A stretch of 22,817 nt of DNA from an uncultured Oscillospiraceae bacterium (GCA_934591815.1 CAKTPV010000026.1:1-22817); one strand, 5' to 3'. Positions 8,646 through 16,343 are shown, counted from the first letter of the stretch. Numbers and translations are program-made. Notes: generated by a model from the sequence alone, not told the origin.

Positions 8646-9404
8646 CTATTTTTCCCCGTCCTCCATCGCCCTCTCCCGCCAGAGCTGCGGCGCCTCATCA
8701 GAGACGGTGCCGTCGCTGTCCACATAGCGCGTCACGGTGTTCCCGCCGCTGCTGTCCTTAGAGAAATCCACCGACCAGCAGCCGGTCTTCACATCGTATC
8801 GGCCCCACGCCATGGCGTATGCGCCGTCGTACTGCGCGGCGGCCAGGTCGATGGCCTGCTGCTCCGTCAGGATGCCCCGCCCGATCTGGGCGGTACCCAG
8901 GATGGCCAGCACCTCGTCCCGGCAGCCCTCCCACGCGGCGCTGCCCATCGCACCGTCGTCATCGGGCATACACACATAGCTGCCGGGTACACCCCGAAAC
9001 GCGATATTGACCCAGACGGTACTCTGCCCGCCCTCGGTGTACTGCCACACCCTCTGACCACCGGAGAGGGTCAGCTCCTGCTCCGTCACGCCTGTGCCGC
9101 AGATGCCGTAGCCGTCCAGCCAGCAGGTCAGCCGGAAGGCAACAGACCTCTCCCCGGTCTTCCCGAAACGCAGGCCGGACTGTCCCTCCTCCTCCAGCGT
9201 CTCCCACCACCAGCCGTCGGGGATGGTCAGCGCCACATCCACGTTCCCATGGGTGTATTCAGCCAGCTGACCGGTGATCTCCATCGGCTCCGGCGGGGGG
9301 TCGACCGGCAGCTTGTCCCCCTCCAGCGGGACGGCGGACCACACGCAGGCCGCCAGCAGCGCGGCGCAGCACAGCGCCAAAAAACACGTCAAAAACCGTC
9401 TCAT
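8646..9404 (-). CDS. Predicted lipoprotein with PepSY-like C-terminus, function unknown
   Basis: A 252-residue predicted lipoprotein: signal peptide MRRFLTCFLALCCAALLAAC with lipobox LAAC and the lipidated Cys at residue 20. The middle is rich in aromatic residues (DGWWWETLEEEG) and beta-strand-like segments. The last 80 residues, beginning LTEQQAIDLAAAQYDG and ending TVTRYVDSDGTVSDE, have the spacing of a PepSY-like fold (helix followed by strands); this is a resemblance, not a firm assignment. AGGAGG sits shortly before ATG 9404. The frame continues upstream without a stop well into the RND gene, but those residues are low-complexity shadow sequence. The RND gene ends about 110 bases upstream, separated by a hairpin. 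No specific function is proposed. Confidence 0.8.
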   Translation of the reverse strand: MRRFLTCFLALCCAALLAACVWSAVPLEGDKLPVDPPPEPMEITGQLAEYTHGNVDVALTIPDGWWWETLEEEGQSGLRFGKTGERSVAFRLTCWLDGYGICGTGVTEQELTLSGGQRVWQYTEGGQSTVWVNIAFRGVPGSYVCMPDDDGAMGSAAWEGCRDEVLAILGTAQIGRGILTEQQAIDLAAAQYDGAYAMAWGRYDVKTGCWSVDFSKDSSGGNTVTRYVDSDGTVSDEAPQLWRERAMEDGEK

Positions 9405-9466
9405 CCTCGCGCCCTCCTTTTCCGCATAAGTCTTTCGCCTGTACGTCCTTCTGCCTATAAGACGAA

Positions 9467-9494
9467 GCGGGGAGGGAATCGGTTCCCTCCCCGC
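9467..9494 (-). terminator. Strong hairpin after the RND gene
   Basis: A perfect 12-bp stem GCGGGGAGGGAA (9467-9478) with its complement (9483-9494) and loop TCGG. It lies 20 bases past the RND stop. On the minus strand it is followed by only a short T-rich run (TTCGTCTTATAG), so termination may be partial. Confidence 0.6.
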
Positions 9495-9514
9495 CTGATG
9501 CGTATGATGTATGC

Positions 9515-12500
9515 TTACATATCCACCGGTGTCAGATCGCTCTCCTCCACCTGATGCAGCTCCTTTTTGTTGAGGATCTCGTACATACACGGCACTACGA
9601 ACAGCGTCATCAGCGTGGCGTACAGCAAGCCGCCGATACACACCAGCGCGATGGGCTGGATCAGCGCCGTACCGGCGTTTTTCGCCAGCGCCGTGACCAC
9701 CAGACCGAGGATGGTGGTCAGACTGGTCATCAGGATGGGCCGCAGGCGGGTAACGCCCGCGTCGATGATGGCCTCCCGCAGGCCCATGCCCGCCAGACGC
9801 TGCTGGTTGATGTAGTCCACCAGCACGATGCCGTTGTTGACGATGATGCCCACCAGCATCACGAAACCGATGAGACTGATGACCGACACCTCGATACCGG
9901 AGAGCAGCAGTGCCAGGAAGCCTCCGGTGAACGCCAGCGGGATGGTGAACATCACGATGAACGGCGCCTTCAGGGACTGGAACTGCGCCACCATGATGAG
10001 GTACACCAGCACCACGCCCAGCAGAAGCATCAGCAGAAGCTGCTGCATGGCGTTCATGATCTGCTCGTTCTCGCCGTCGAACTCCACGGTGACGCCCTCC
10101 GGCAGTGTGACCGAACCCAGCGCCTTCTGCACCGCCGTGGTGACCTTGGTCACGTTGTAGCCGTCCGCCACCGCCGCCGACACGGTGATGCACCGCCGCT
10201 GCTGGTCGCGCTGGATGCTGTTGAGGGACACCGTCTCCTTGACCTCGGCCACCTCCCCCAGCTTGAAGGAGGTATCCTCGTCCTGACTGTCCCCGCCGGT
10301 GAGCTGGCTCAGTCCGGCGGATGCGGAGGCGCTGCTCATGCCGCTGCCCATACTGCTCATGCCGCTCATGCCGCTCATGGACGAAGACATGGAGCTGCTC
10401 ATGCTGCTCATACCGCCGCTCATGCTGCTCATGCTGCTCATGCCGCTCATGGACGAGGACATGGAGCTGTCATCCGGCGAAATGGTCAGATCCATCAGCT
10501 TCTCGCGGGTCAGCTTGCTGCCCGCCGCCGCATCCACGATCATCTCCATGCTGGCGCCGTCCAGCGTCACATCCGCCACGGTGGTGGTATCCTGCAGCGC
10601 GGCCGCCACCTGCATATAGATCTGCGCCACGGTGATGCCCTTGGTCATGGCCTTGTTCCGGTCCACCACCACCTGCAGGGCGGGGGCGGCGTCCTCCAGC
10701 CCGTCGGAGACATCCTGCACGCCCTCCACCTGCTCCATGCGCTGTCCCAGCGAACGGGCGGCGCTTTGCAGCGACTCCATATCGCTGCTGTACACCCGCA
10801 GGGAAACGCCGGTGCCGGTCATATAGCTCATCATGCCGCTCATGACACCGGCGGTGGTCACCTTACAGGGCAGATCGGCGCACAGCGCCTCGATCTCTTT
10901 CCCCGCGTCGGAGCCGAAGGTGCCCTCCGGCATGGTGAGGTAGCCAGTGACGTCAAATTCGCCGTTGTCGCCGCTGGCCATGCTCAGGCCGCCCATGTCG
11001 CCGCTGCCCATCATAAAGCCAGCGGACTCCACATTTTCCACGGACATGACCCGCTCCACCACCTGATCGGCCAGGTCCACCGCCTCTGCGCGGGTGATGC
11101 CGTCCGGCATGGTGACGGTGACCGACAGGTTGTTCATGTCGATCTCCGGCATGAATGTGAAGCCCCGGCTCACCGCGCCCCACGCCGTCGTCACCAGCAG
11201 TACCAGAGACAGCAGCAGCACGCCGGCCTTGTGATCCAGCGACCACGTGATGGCCCTGCGGTAGGCGGGATAGATCTTATCCAGCAGACCCGGCTTCGGC
11301 ACAAACTCGCGCCGCAGCATACCGGAGGCCATGGCCGGCACCAGCGTCAGCGACACCAGCAGGCTGGCCAGCAGCGAATAGGTGATGGTCAGCGCCAGAT
11401 CGGTGAACAGCTGCCGGGTCAGACCCTCCACGAACACGATGGGCGCGAACACGCACACCGTGGTGAGGGTGGACGCTGTCACCGCGCCCAGCACCTGCTG
11501 CGCGCCGGACACCGCCGCCTGCACGATGGTGGCGCCCTTGGCCCGCAGCCGGTAGATATTCTCGATGACCACCACCGAGTTATCCACCAGCATACCCACC
11601 GACACCGCCAAGCCGCTGAGGGAGATCATGTTGATGGTCACGCCGGTGAAGTACATCAGTACCACTGCGAAAATGACGCTGACGGGAATAGAAAGCAGCG
11701 TGATGACGGTGGGACGCCAGTCACGCAGGAACAGAAACAGCACCACCACGGAGAACAACGCGCCCCACAGCAGGGACGAGAGGATCGTCTCCACGATCAG
11801 GTAGATATAGTCGCCCTGATCCATCAGCGGCACGAAGGTAAGCCCCTCGTACTGGCTCTCCAGCTCCCGGAACCGGTCGGTGAGGTTGTTGGACACCGCC
11901 GCCGTGGCGTAGTTGGACTGCTTGTTGAAGGACAGCAGGATGCCGTTTTCGTCGTTGAGCTTGGTATACAGCTGGCCGCTGTCGTCCGTCACCACCACGG
12001 TGGCCACGTCGCCCAGCGTGATGGCGTCGATGCCGTCCAGCCCCAGGTCGAACAGCACCATATTTTCCAGCTCGCTGCTATTTTCAAACTTCTGCCCCAC
12101 CGACACCATGTAGCTCACGCCGCTGTTGTCGTCGATATAGCCGGCGGGCATGGAAAAGTTCTGCGCCGTCAGCAGACCGCTGACGGTGGAGATAGACAGA
12201 AGGCCGCCTAGATCGGTCTGGGAATCCACCTTGTCGTACGCCTCCCGCAGCTGCTTGAGGCCGCTTTCGATCTGGCTCTTTGCCTGACTGAGCTGCAGCT
12301 CCGCGCCGGTCATCTGGGACATACCGTCCATCATCTGCACCAGAAAATCAGAGATATCGCCCTCCATCTGCGCTTTCAGCTTACCGCTCTCCAGATCGTC
12401 CAGCATCTTTTTTGTCTGCTCCCGCAGCGACTTGAGACTCTGCTCCAGCTTTTCCAGCGAGCCGTCCGGGTCGGTGATGATGCCGCCGAGGATGTCGCCG

Positions 12501-13294
12501 ATGTCCGCATCCTTCAGCTTGTCGTACAGCTCCTTCAGCTTATGATAGACCTCGTCCGCCGAATCGCCCACAGCACCGGCTACGCCGTCCGCCGCGGCAC
12601 GCTTGGCGTCGGACAGCGCCTTTTCACCGTCCTCCACCTGCTGCTTGGCCGAATACAGCTTGCCCTCCGCCTTTTTCAGCTGGGCCTTCACCGCGTCTGC
12701 CAGCTTGGCGGACAGCGCCTCCATCTTTGCCTGATCCAAAATCACATGGGCCTGCCGGGTCAGGGCGCCGGACACCGTGACGCTGGCCACGCCGCTGACA
12801 CCCTCCAGCTTGCCGGTCAGCTCATCCGTCACCAGATCGCTGAGGGCGTAGACGTCGCTGCCCTCCCGGGACACGGCGGCCACCATCACCGGGATCATAG
12901 ACGGGTTGATCTTCAGCACATAGGGGGTACTCACCATGTCGGACCACTGCCCCTCCAGCATGGAGATCTTCTGCTGGATATCCACACTGATGGTGTCCAT
13001 GTTCACGCCGTCCTCAAACTCCAGCATCACCATGGACACGCTGTTCTGGCTGGTGGAGGTGATCTCCTTGATCTGATCCAGCGTGGCCATAGACTGCTCC
13101 ATGGGCCGCGTAATCTCCTCCTCCACCGCCTCGGGGCTGGCGCCGGGATCGGCGGTGACGATGATCACATAGGGAAAATCCATATTGGGCAGCAGATCCG
13201 GCGTCATCCGCAGATACGCCACGATGCCCAGCACCACTACCGCCAGCACCACCACAAATACCGTCAGCGGCCTCTTTACGCTGAATTTTGCCAT
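9515..13294 (-). CDS. RND-family efflux transporter with coiled-coil insertion
   Basis: Inner-membrane proton-driven exporter of the AcrB/SwrC-like RND superfamily, 1259 residues. It opens with FSVKRPLTVFVVVLAVVVLG (TM1) and has two halves, each with a large extracytoplasmic loop. GMLVDNSVVVIENIYRLR is the conserved TM4 acidic motif. The second half repeats the pattern (FIVMFTIPLAFTGG, LIGFVMLVGIIVNNGIVLVDYI). Two oddities: residues about 195-370 form a Lys/Glu/Gln-rich, probably coiled-coil insertion in the first loop, and residues about 943-988 are a Met/Ser repeat in the second. The start is ATG 13294, with GGAGG 9 bases upstream; a GTG at 13333 is in frame but has no good site. No membrane-fusion protein or outer-membrane factor is adjacent, as expected for a Gram-positive. 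Substrate unknown. Confidence 0.92.
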   Translation of the reverse strand: MAKFSVKRPLTVFVVVLAVVVLGIVAYLRMTPDLLPNMDFPYVIIVTADPGASPEAVEEEITRPMEQSMATLDQIKEITSTSQNSVSMVMLEFEDGVNMDTISVDIQQKISMLEGQWSDMVSTPYVLKINPSMIPVMVAAVSREGSDVYALSDLVTDELTGKLEGVSGVASVTVSGALTRQAHVILDQAKMEALSAKLADAVKAQLKKAEGKLYSAKQQVEDGEKALSDAKRAAADGVAGAVGDSADEVYHKLKELYDKLKDADIGDILGGIITDPDGSLEKLEQSLKSLREQTKKMLDDLESGKLKAQMEGDISDFLVQMMDGMSQMTGAELQLSQAKSQIESGLKQLREAYDKVDSQTDLGGLLSISTVSGLLTAQNFSMPAGYIDDNSGVSYMVSVGQKFENSSELENMVLFDLGLDGIDAITLGDVATVVVTDDSGQLYTKLNDENGILLSFNKQSNYATAAVSNNLTDRFRELESQYEGLTFVPLMDQGDYIYLIVETILSSLLWGALFSVVVLFLFLRDWRPTVITLLSIPVSVIFAVVLMYFTGVTINMISLSGLAVSVGMLVDNSVVVIENIYRLRAKGATIVQAAVSGAQQVLGAVTASTLTTVCVFAPIVFVEGLTRQLFTDLALTITYSLLASLLVSLTLVPAMASGMLRREFVPKPGLLDKIYPAYRRAITWSLDHKAGVLLLSLVLLVTTAWGAVSRGFTFMPEIDMNNLSVTVTMPDGITRAEAVDLADQVVERVMSVENVESAGFMMGSGDMGGLSMASGDNGEFDVTGYLTMPEGTFGSDAGKEIEALCADLPCKVTTAGVMSGMMSYMTGTGVSLRVYSSDMESLQSAARSLGQRMEQVEGVQDVSDGLEDAAPALQVVVDRNKAMTKGITVAQIYMQVAAALQDTTTVADVTLDGASMEMIVDAAAGSKLTREKLMDLTISPDDSSMSSSMSGMSSMSSMSGGMSSMSSSMSSSMSGMSGMSSMGSGMSSASASAGLSQLTGGDSQDEDTSFKLGEVAEVKETVSLNSIQRDQQRRCITVSAAVADGYNVTKVTTAVQKALGSVTLPEGVTVEFDGENEQIMNAMQQLLLMLLLGVVLVYLIMVAQFQSLKAPFIVMFTIPLAFTGGFLALLLSGIEVSVISLIGFVMLVGIIVNNGIVLVDYINQQRLAGMGLREAIIDAGVTRLRPILMTSLTTILGLVVTALAKNAGTALIQPIALVCIGGLLYATLMTLFVVPCMYEILNKKELHQVEESDLTPVDM
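10331..10468 (-). repeat. Met/Ser-rich repeat within the RND transporter
   Basis: Imperfect tandem ATG-AGC-AGC/GGC codons encode 13 Met within 42 residues (945-986), separated almost only by Ser and Gly. Near-identical blocks SSMSSSMSGMS occur at both ends of the tract, suggesting repeat expansion. It lies in the second extracytoplasmic loop. Confidence 0.9.
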
Positions 13295-13445
13295 ACTCCC
13301 GTTCCTCCATGGCACTCGCCTGATCTTATCCACATGGGCACATACCCGATTTTATCCAATGAAGTAGTCTACCACGCCGCTGTACGCTTCGCAAGCGGCA
13401 TACCGAAAAATTAACGAAACCGTTACAATATCCCTTGTTCCCGCG

Positions 13446-13468
13446 AAAAAACGTTCGTTTACCGAACG
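13446..13468 (-). promoter_or_regulatory. Inverted repeat upstream of the RND gene: operator or second terminator
   Basis: CGTTCG (13452-13457) and CGAACG (13463-13468) flank a 5-base centre. On the minus strand six Ts follow (13446-13451), which suits a back-up terminator for hemW. The compact palindrome about 160 bases upstream of an efflux gene also resembles a TetR-type operator. The sequence alone does not decide. Confidence 0.45.
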
Positions 13469-13489
13469 ATTTTGGGAAGAGTGCAGGCG

Positions 13490-13518
13490 GAAAAAACGGG
13501 AGAGGCACCTCTCCCGTT
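13490..13518 (-). terminator. Intrinsic terminator of ferredoxin-hemW
   Basis: On the minus strand stem AACGGGAGAG and CTCTCCCGTT enclose a 4-base loop and are followed by a run of six Ts (13491-13496 on the + strand as A). It lies 22 bases after the hemW stop. Confidence 0.88.
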
Positions 13519-13539
13519 CTATACACCGTGCCGCTGGGC

Positions 13540-14739
13540 CTATACGATACGGAAATTACCCTCCGCCATGGCCGCCTGCCGCGCCGCACGCTGCTGCGCC
13601 AGCGCCTCCTGCAAGGCGGCAATGATGCTGTTGGACACCAGAAAGCCCTTGGGCGTCAGACGCCAACCACCCTCGGTGGGCAAGGCGAGCCCCGCCTTTT
13701 CGTACTGCTTGAACAGTGCCTCCATGGGCTGGAACCGCTGGCGGTAGCGCTTCTCAAAGGTCTGCCGGTCGATGCCCGCCGCCGTCCGCAGCGACAGCAT
13801 CACATACTCGTAGTCCCGCGCCAGCGTGCTGTCATTCTCGGACTCCGACAGCACCAGCTTGCCCGCGATATAGCTGTCGATATCCCGCACATAGCCGTAC
13901 CGGACGCCGCCGAAGTCGGAGTGCGCCCCCGGCCCAAAGCCGGCGTACTCCTCCATGTTCCAGTATTTCAGGTTGTGGCGGGAGGCCTTGCCGGGCTTGG
14001 CGAAATTGGAGATCTCGTACTGCTCGTAGCCCATCTCGCCCAGCGCCGCCACAGTGTACAGGTACATATCCGCCTGTGCGTCGTCATCCGGCAGCGTCAG
14101 CGTCTGCCGCTGCTGCCACAGGGGCGTACCCTCCTCCAGCTTCAGACCGTAGCAGGACAGATGCTCCGGCCCCAGCGCCACGGCGTCCGCCAGCGTCCGC
14201 TGCCAGTCCTCCATGGTCTGCCCCGGCAGGCCGTAGATCAGATCCAGGCTCAGATTTGTGAACTTTGCCTGCCGCGCCGCCGCCACCGCCTGCTGCACCT
14301 GCTCATAGGTGTGTACCCGCCCGATGCGCCGCAGCAGGGCGTCGTCGGTGGACTGTACGCCGAGGGACAGACGGTTGAAGCCCGCCCGCCGCAGCCTCCG
14401 CAGCTCCTTCCAGTCCCCGGCGCTGTCGGGATTGGCCTCCAGCGTGATCTCCGCGTCCCTTGCCACGTCGTACCGCCGCAGCACCGTTTGCAGAATACGG
14501 CAAAGCCGCGCCGCCCCCAGATAGCTGGGCGTGCCGCCGCCGAAATACACCGTGTCCACCTGCATCCCGGCGGCGCGGGGCGCTACCTCCTCCAGGTGGC
14601 GCAGCAGCGCCGCCATGTAGGCGTCCATCTTCTCCTCGCTGTGAGCCAGCGAGTAGAAGTCGCAGTAGGCGCACTTGGCCTTGCAGAACGGGATGTGGAT
14701 ATAAAGCCCCAGCGTGGGCTTTCCCTGCCGCCCGCTCAT
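13540..14739 (-). CDS. hemW: HemW-type radical SAM haem chaperone (HemN-like)
   Basis: Radical SAM protein of 399 residues. HIPFCKAKCAYCDF carries the CX3CX2C motif for the 4Fe-4S cluster (Cys 19, 23, 26). VYFGGGTPSYL is the SAM-binding glycine motif, and DLIYGLPGQT follows. SRHNLKYW contains the HNxxYW motif that marks HemW, a haem-binding chaperone, as opposed to the coproporphyrinogen oxidase HemN. The C-terminal HemN_C-like domain ends at GFLVSNSIIA. The start is ATG 14739, which overlaps the ferredoxin stop as ATGA; the frame runs further upstream, but that sequence is the ferredoxin gene in another frame. Coupling to a ferredoxin suggests a reductant supply for the radical SAM cluster (inference). 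Confidence 0.92.
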   Translation of the reverse strand: MSGRQGKPTLGLYIHIPFCKAKCAYCDFYSLAHSEEKMDAYMAALLRHLEEVAPRAAGMQVDTVYFGGGTPSYLGAARLCRILQTVLRRYDVARDAEITLEANPDSAGDWKELRRLRRAGFNRLSLGVQSTDDALLRRIGRVHTYEQVQQAVAAARQAKFTNLSLDLIYGLPGQTMEDWQRTLADAVALGPEHLSCYGLKLEEGTPLWQQRQTLTLPDDDAQADMYLYTVAALGEMGYEQYEISNFAKPGKASRHNLKYWNMEEYAGFGPGAHSDFGGVRYGYVRDIDSYIAGKLVLSESENDSTLARDYEYVMLSLRTAAGIDRQTFEKRYRQRFQPMEALFKQYEKAGLALPTEGGWRLTPKGFLVSNSIIAALQEALAQQRAARQAAMAEGNFRIV

Positions 14740-14969
14740 GGCTGCACCTGCGGCGGCAGGATGGTCACCGCGTCGTAAAAGCAGTTCACCTTGCAGCCGC
14801 GGCAGCCGATGCACTGCTGCTGGTTCACCTCATAGATGCCGTCCTCCCGCAGAAGAATGCACTTTACGGGACAGAACATGGCGCACCAGCCGCAGCCGGT
14901 GCAGCTCACCTCGTCGATCACCGCCAGCTGTATGGCCTTTCGCCCAAAAGGGTGTGCCGGATCCGTCAT
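14736..14969 (-). CDS. Two-cluster 4Fe-4S ferredoxin
   Basis: Small cytoplasmic electron carrier of 77 residues. Two ferredoxin motifs are visible: CTGCGWCAMFCP (CX2CX2CX3CP, residues about 23-34) and CIGCRGCKVNC (about 53-63). Each supplies four Cys for a 4Fe-4S cluster, though the second lacks the usual Pro after its last Cys (it is followed by FYDA). ATG 14969 is preceded by purine-rich AAGGAAAGGCGGG. Its stop overlaps the hemW start by four bases (ATGA), so the pair is translationally coupled. It is transcribed from the near-consensus promoter at 15005-15033. The partner protein is not known; HemW is the neighbourhood candidate. Confidence 0.9.
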   Translation of the reverse strand: MTDPAHPFGRKAIQLAVIDEVSCTGCGWCAMFCPVKCILLREDGIYEVNQQQCIGCRGCKVNCFYDAVTILPPQVQP

Positions 14970-15004
14970 GGGCTCACCCGCCTTTCCTTGATTTTATCTC
15001 TCTG

Positions 15005-15033
15005 ATTATAGCCGTTTTTCCCGCTTTTGACAA
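15005..15033 (-). promoter_or_regulatory. Sigma-A promoter for ferredoxin-hemW
   Basis: On the minus strand TTGTCA (15028-15033), a 17-base spacer, and a perfect TATAAT (15005-15010). It sits 36 bases before the ferredoxin ATG. Confidence 0.85.
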
Positions 15034-15037
15034 GCCC

Positions 15038-15067
15038 GCATGAAACGCGGCCCTGCGGCGCACACTA
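15038..15067 (+). promoter_or_regulatory. Possible forespore (sigma-G/F-like) promoter for spoVAC
   Basis: GCATGA (15038-15043), a 17-base spacer, and CACACTA (15061-15067), one mismatch from the sigma-G -10 CATnnTA with a matching GNATR -35. Known spoVA genes are forespore-expressed. The weakness is that the implied RNA start (about 15074) leaves a leader of only about 16 bases. Confidence 0.4.
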
Positions 15068-15089
15068 TGGAGGAAAGGAAGTGACTGCC

Positions 15090-15527
15090 ATGACCCCCGA
15101 GGCATATCAGGCGCTGGTCAAGCAGATGTCGCCGCCGTCCCCCATCGTAAAGGACACGGTGCTGGCCTTTCTGGTGGGCGGCGCCATCTGCACCGTGGGG
15201 CAGCTCCTGTCCCACTGGTACGGCACACTGGGACTGAATACCGCCGACGCCGGCACCGCCACATCGGTGACGCTGGTATTTCTGTCGGCGCTGGCCACCG
15301 GACTGGGTGTGTACCACAAGCTGGCGCGTCTTGCAGGCGCCGGTACGCTGGTACCCATCACCGGCTTTGCCAATGCGGTGGCATCCTCCGCCGTGGACTT
15401 TCAGACGGAGGGGCTCATTACCGGCACCGCCGTGAAGATGTTCACCGTGGCCGGGCCGGTCATCGTGTTCGGCACCGCCGCCAGCGTGGTCTACGGGCTG
15501 GTGCTGTGGCTGGTGCAGACCCTATGA
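15090..15527 (+). CDS. spoVAC: Stage V sporulation protein AC (SpoVAC)
   Basis: Small integral membrane protein of 145 residues belonging to the SpoVA complex, which moves Ca-dipicolinic acid into the forespore and out at germination. Family-typical stretches are FLVGGAICTVGQLL (near residue 28), AGTATSVTLVFLSALATGLGVYHKLA (split across about 54-80), AGAGTLVPITGFANAVASSAVDF, and MFTVAGPVIVFGTAASVV. About four hydrophobic segments are present. ATG 15090 is preceded by AAGGAA; a GTG at 15081 with GGAGG 7 bases upstream is an alternative that adds three residues. No spoVAD or spoVAE follows: a terminator closes the gene directly. It supports an endospore-forming host. Confidence 0.92.
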   Translation: MTPEAYQALVKQMSPPSPIVKDTVLAFLVGGAICTVGQLLSHWYGTLGLNTADAGTATSVTLVFLSALATGLGVYHKLARLAGAGTLVPITGFANAVASSAVDFQTEGLITGTAVKMFTVAGPVIVFGTAASVVYGLVLWLVQTL

Positions 15528-15563
15528 AAAAGAGGAGGGACACCCGGTGTCCCTCCTCTTTTT
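15527..15563. terminator. Bidirectional terminator after spoVAC
   Basis: An inverted repeat with arms 15527-15544 (AAAAAGAGGAGGGACACC) and 15546-15563 has A/T tails on both sides, ending spoVAC (+) and the convergent gene at 15584 (-). Confidence 0.92.
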
Positions 15564-15583
15564 ATGTCTTTTTTGCAGCAGAC

Positions 15584-16054
15584 TCAGTTGTCCACGCGGT
15601 TGCGCCACTCCAGCTCCTGCTCCAGCTCGAACTTCAGCTTCTTGTTCTCCTCCACCAGCGTGTCGTAGTGGGTGCCCTGTACATAGTACTTCACAAAGGC
15701 GAAGGTGGCCTCATTGAACTCCTCCTCGGTGTACTCCGGCAGCAGAGAGCCGCCCTTGCGGCGCAGACCCGTCACGCTGATGACCACCAGACGGCGATGC
15801 TCCTCGCTGAGCTGGAACAGCTTCAGGGACTCGGGGATCTGCAGCTCCAGATCGTACCGCTCGTTGACGATCTCCAGCAGGCGGCGCTGCTCCGGCTTGG
15901 CGGAGACGATGACGCCGTGCTCGGCAAACAGGCGCTTGAGGTAGGAGGCGGAGACCTCCTCGCGGGTGATGGTGCCCTTGCCGATGCCGGTGAGCATGGT
16001 ATTGGACAGGTTCAGGCTGACATAAACCTCCTGACCGGTGGTGGGATAACTCAT
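15584..16054 (-). CDS. Unrecognised conserved-looking protein of 156 residues
   Basis: I do not recognise the family. The protein is soluble-looking, charged, and has no signal peptide or membrane segment. The N-terminal third (SLNLSNTMLTGIGKGTITRE) contains a Gly-rich turn. The middle, LEIVNERYDLELQIPESLKL and LVVISVTGLRR, alternates in a beta/alpha manner. The C-terminus (LVEENKKLKFELEQELEWRN) is a likely coiled coil, suggesting oligomerisation or a partner-binding tail. AGGAGG lies about 10 bases before ATG 16054, and a near-consensus promoter is at 16122-16150, so it is a real monocistronic gene ending at the bidirectional terminator. Codon use looks like its neighbours. Its position opposite spoVAC does not by itself imply a sporulation role. 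Confidence 0.85.
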   Translation of the reverse strand: MSYPTTGQEVYVSLNLSNTMLTGIGKGTITREEVSASYLKRLFAEHGVIVSAKPEQRRLLEIVNERYDLELQIPESLKLFQLSEEHRRLVVISVTGLRRKGGSLLPEYTEEEFNEATFAFVKYYVQGTHYDTLVEENKKLKFELEQELEWRNRVDN

Positions 16055-16121
16055 GTGCGTACCTCCTGCATTGCAAAATTGGTTTTCCTCCGTCCGAGAC
16101 GGCCTCTTTTGTTCTGCTGTC

Positions 16122-16150
16122 AGCATACCACAACGCGCCGCAAATAGCAA
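16122..16150 (-). promoter_or_regulatory. Promoter of the 156-residue protein gene
   Basis: On the minus strand TTGCTA (16145-16150), a 17-base spacer, and TATGCT (16122-16127) preceded by TGG (extended -10). The predicted leader is about 60 bases and includes a small CCGTC/GACGG hairpin. Confidence 0.7.
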
Positions 16151-16311
16151 CACAAAGTTGTCCCAAGTACGTCTATTTATACGAAAAAACACCCTATTTT
16201 CCAGAAAGAAAGGCACTTTCTTCTCCCAAATGTACCATACGACCCAAACAGTCCGAAAGGCTCCCACCACCGGCTTTTTCATCCCCCCGCGCAGCGTCGT
16301 GAGGTGTGAAG

Positions 16312-16343
16312 GCGGCAACGGCGTATGGGCGGAAGAAACGCCG
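16312..16343. repeat. Intergenic direct repeat, copy 1
   Basis: A 32-bp unit starting GCGGCAACG and ending ACGCCG, with CGTATGGGCGGAAG at its core. It matches copy 2 (16421-16452) at 30 of 32 positions. It lies in the 16055-16453 interval, which contains no convincing gene. Confidence 0.85.

Noticed and set aside
9554..12211. An 885-codon open frame on the + strand opposite the RND gene
   Set aside because: It is rich in His, Gln, Arg and Gly, has no family motifs, and mirrors the codon bias of the RND gene, whose motifs are clear. It is an antisense shadow of GC-rich coding sequence.
13295..13333. Upstream GTG start for the RND gene
   Set aside because: It adds 13 non-family residues and lacks a good ribosome binding site, while ATG 13294 has GGAGG 9 bases upstream.
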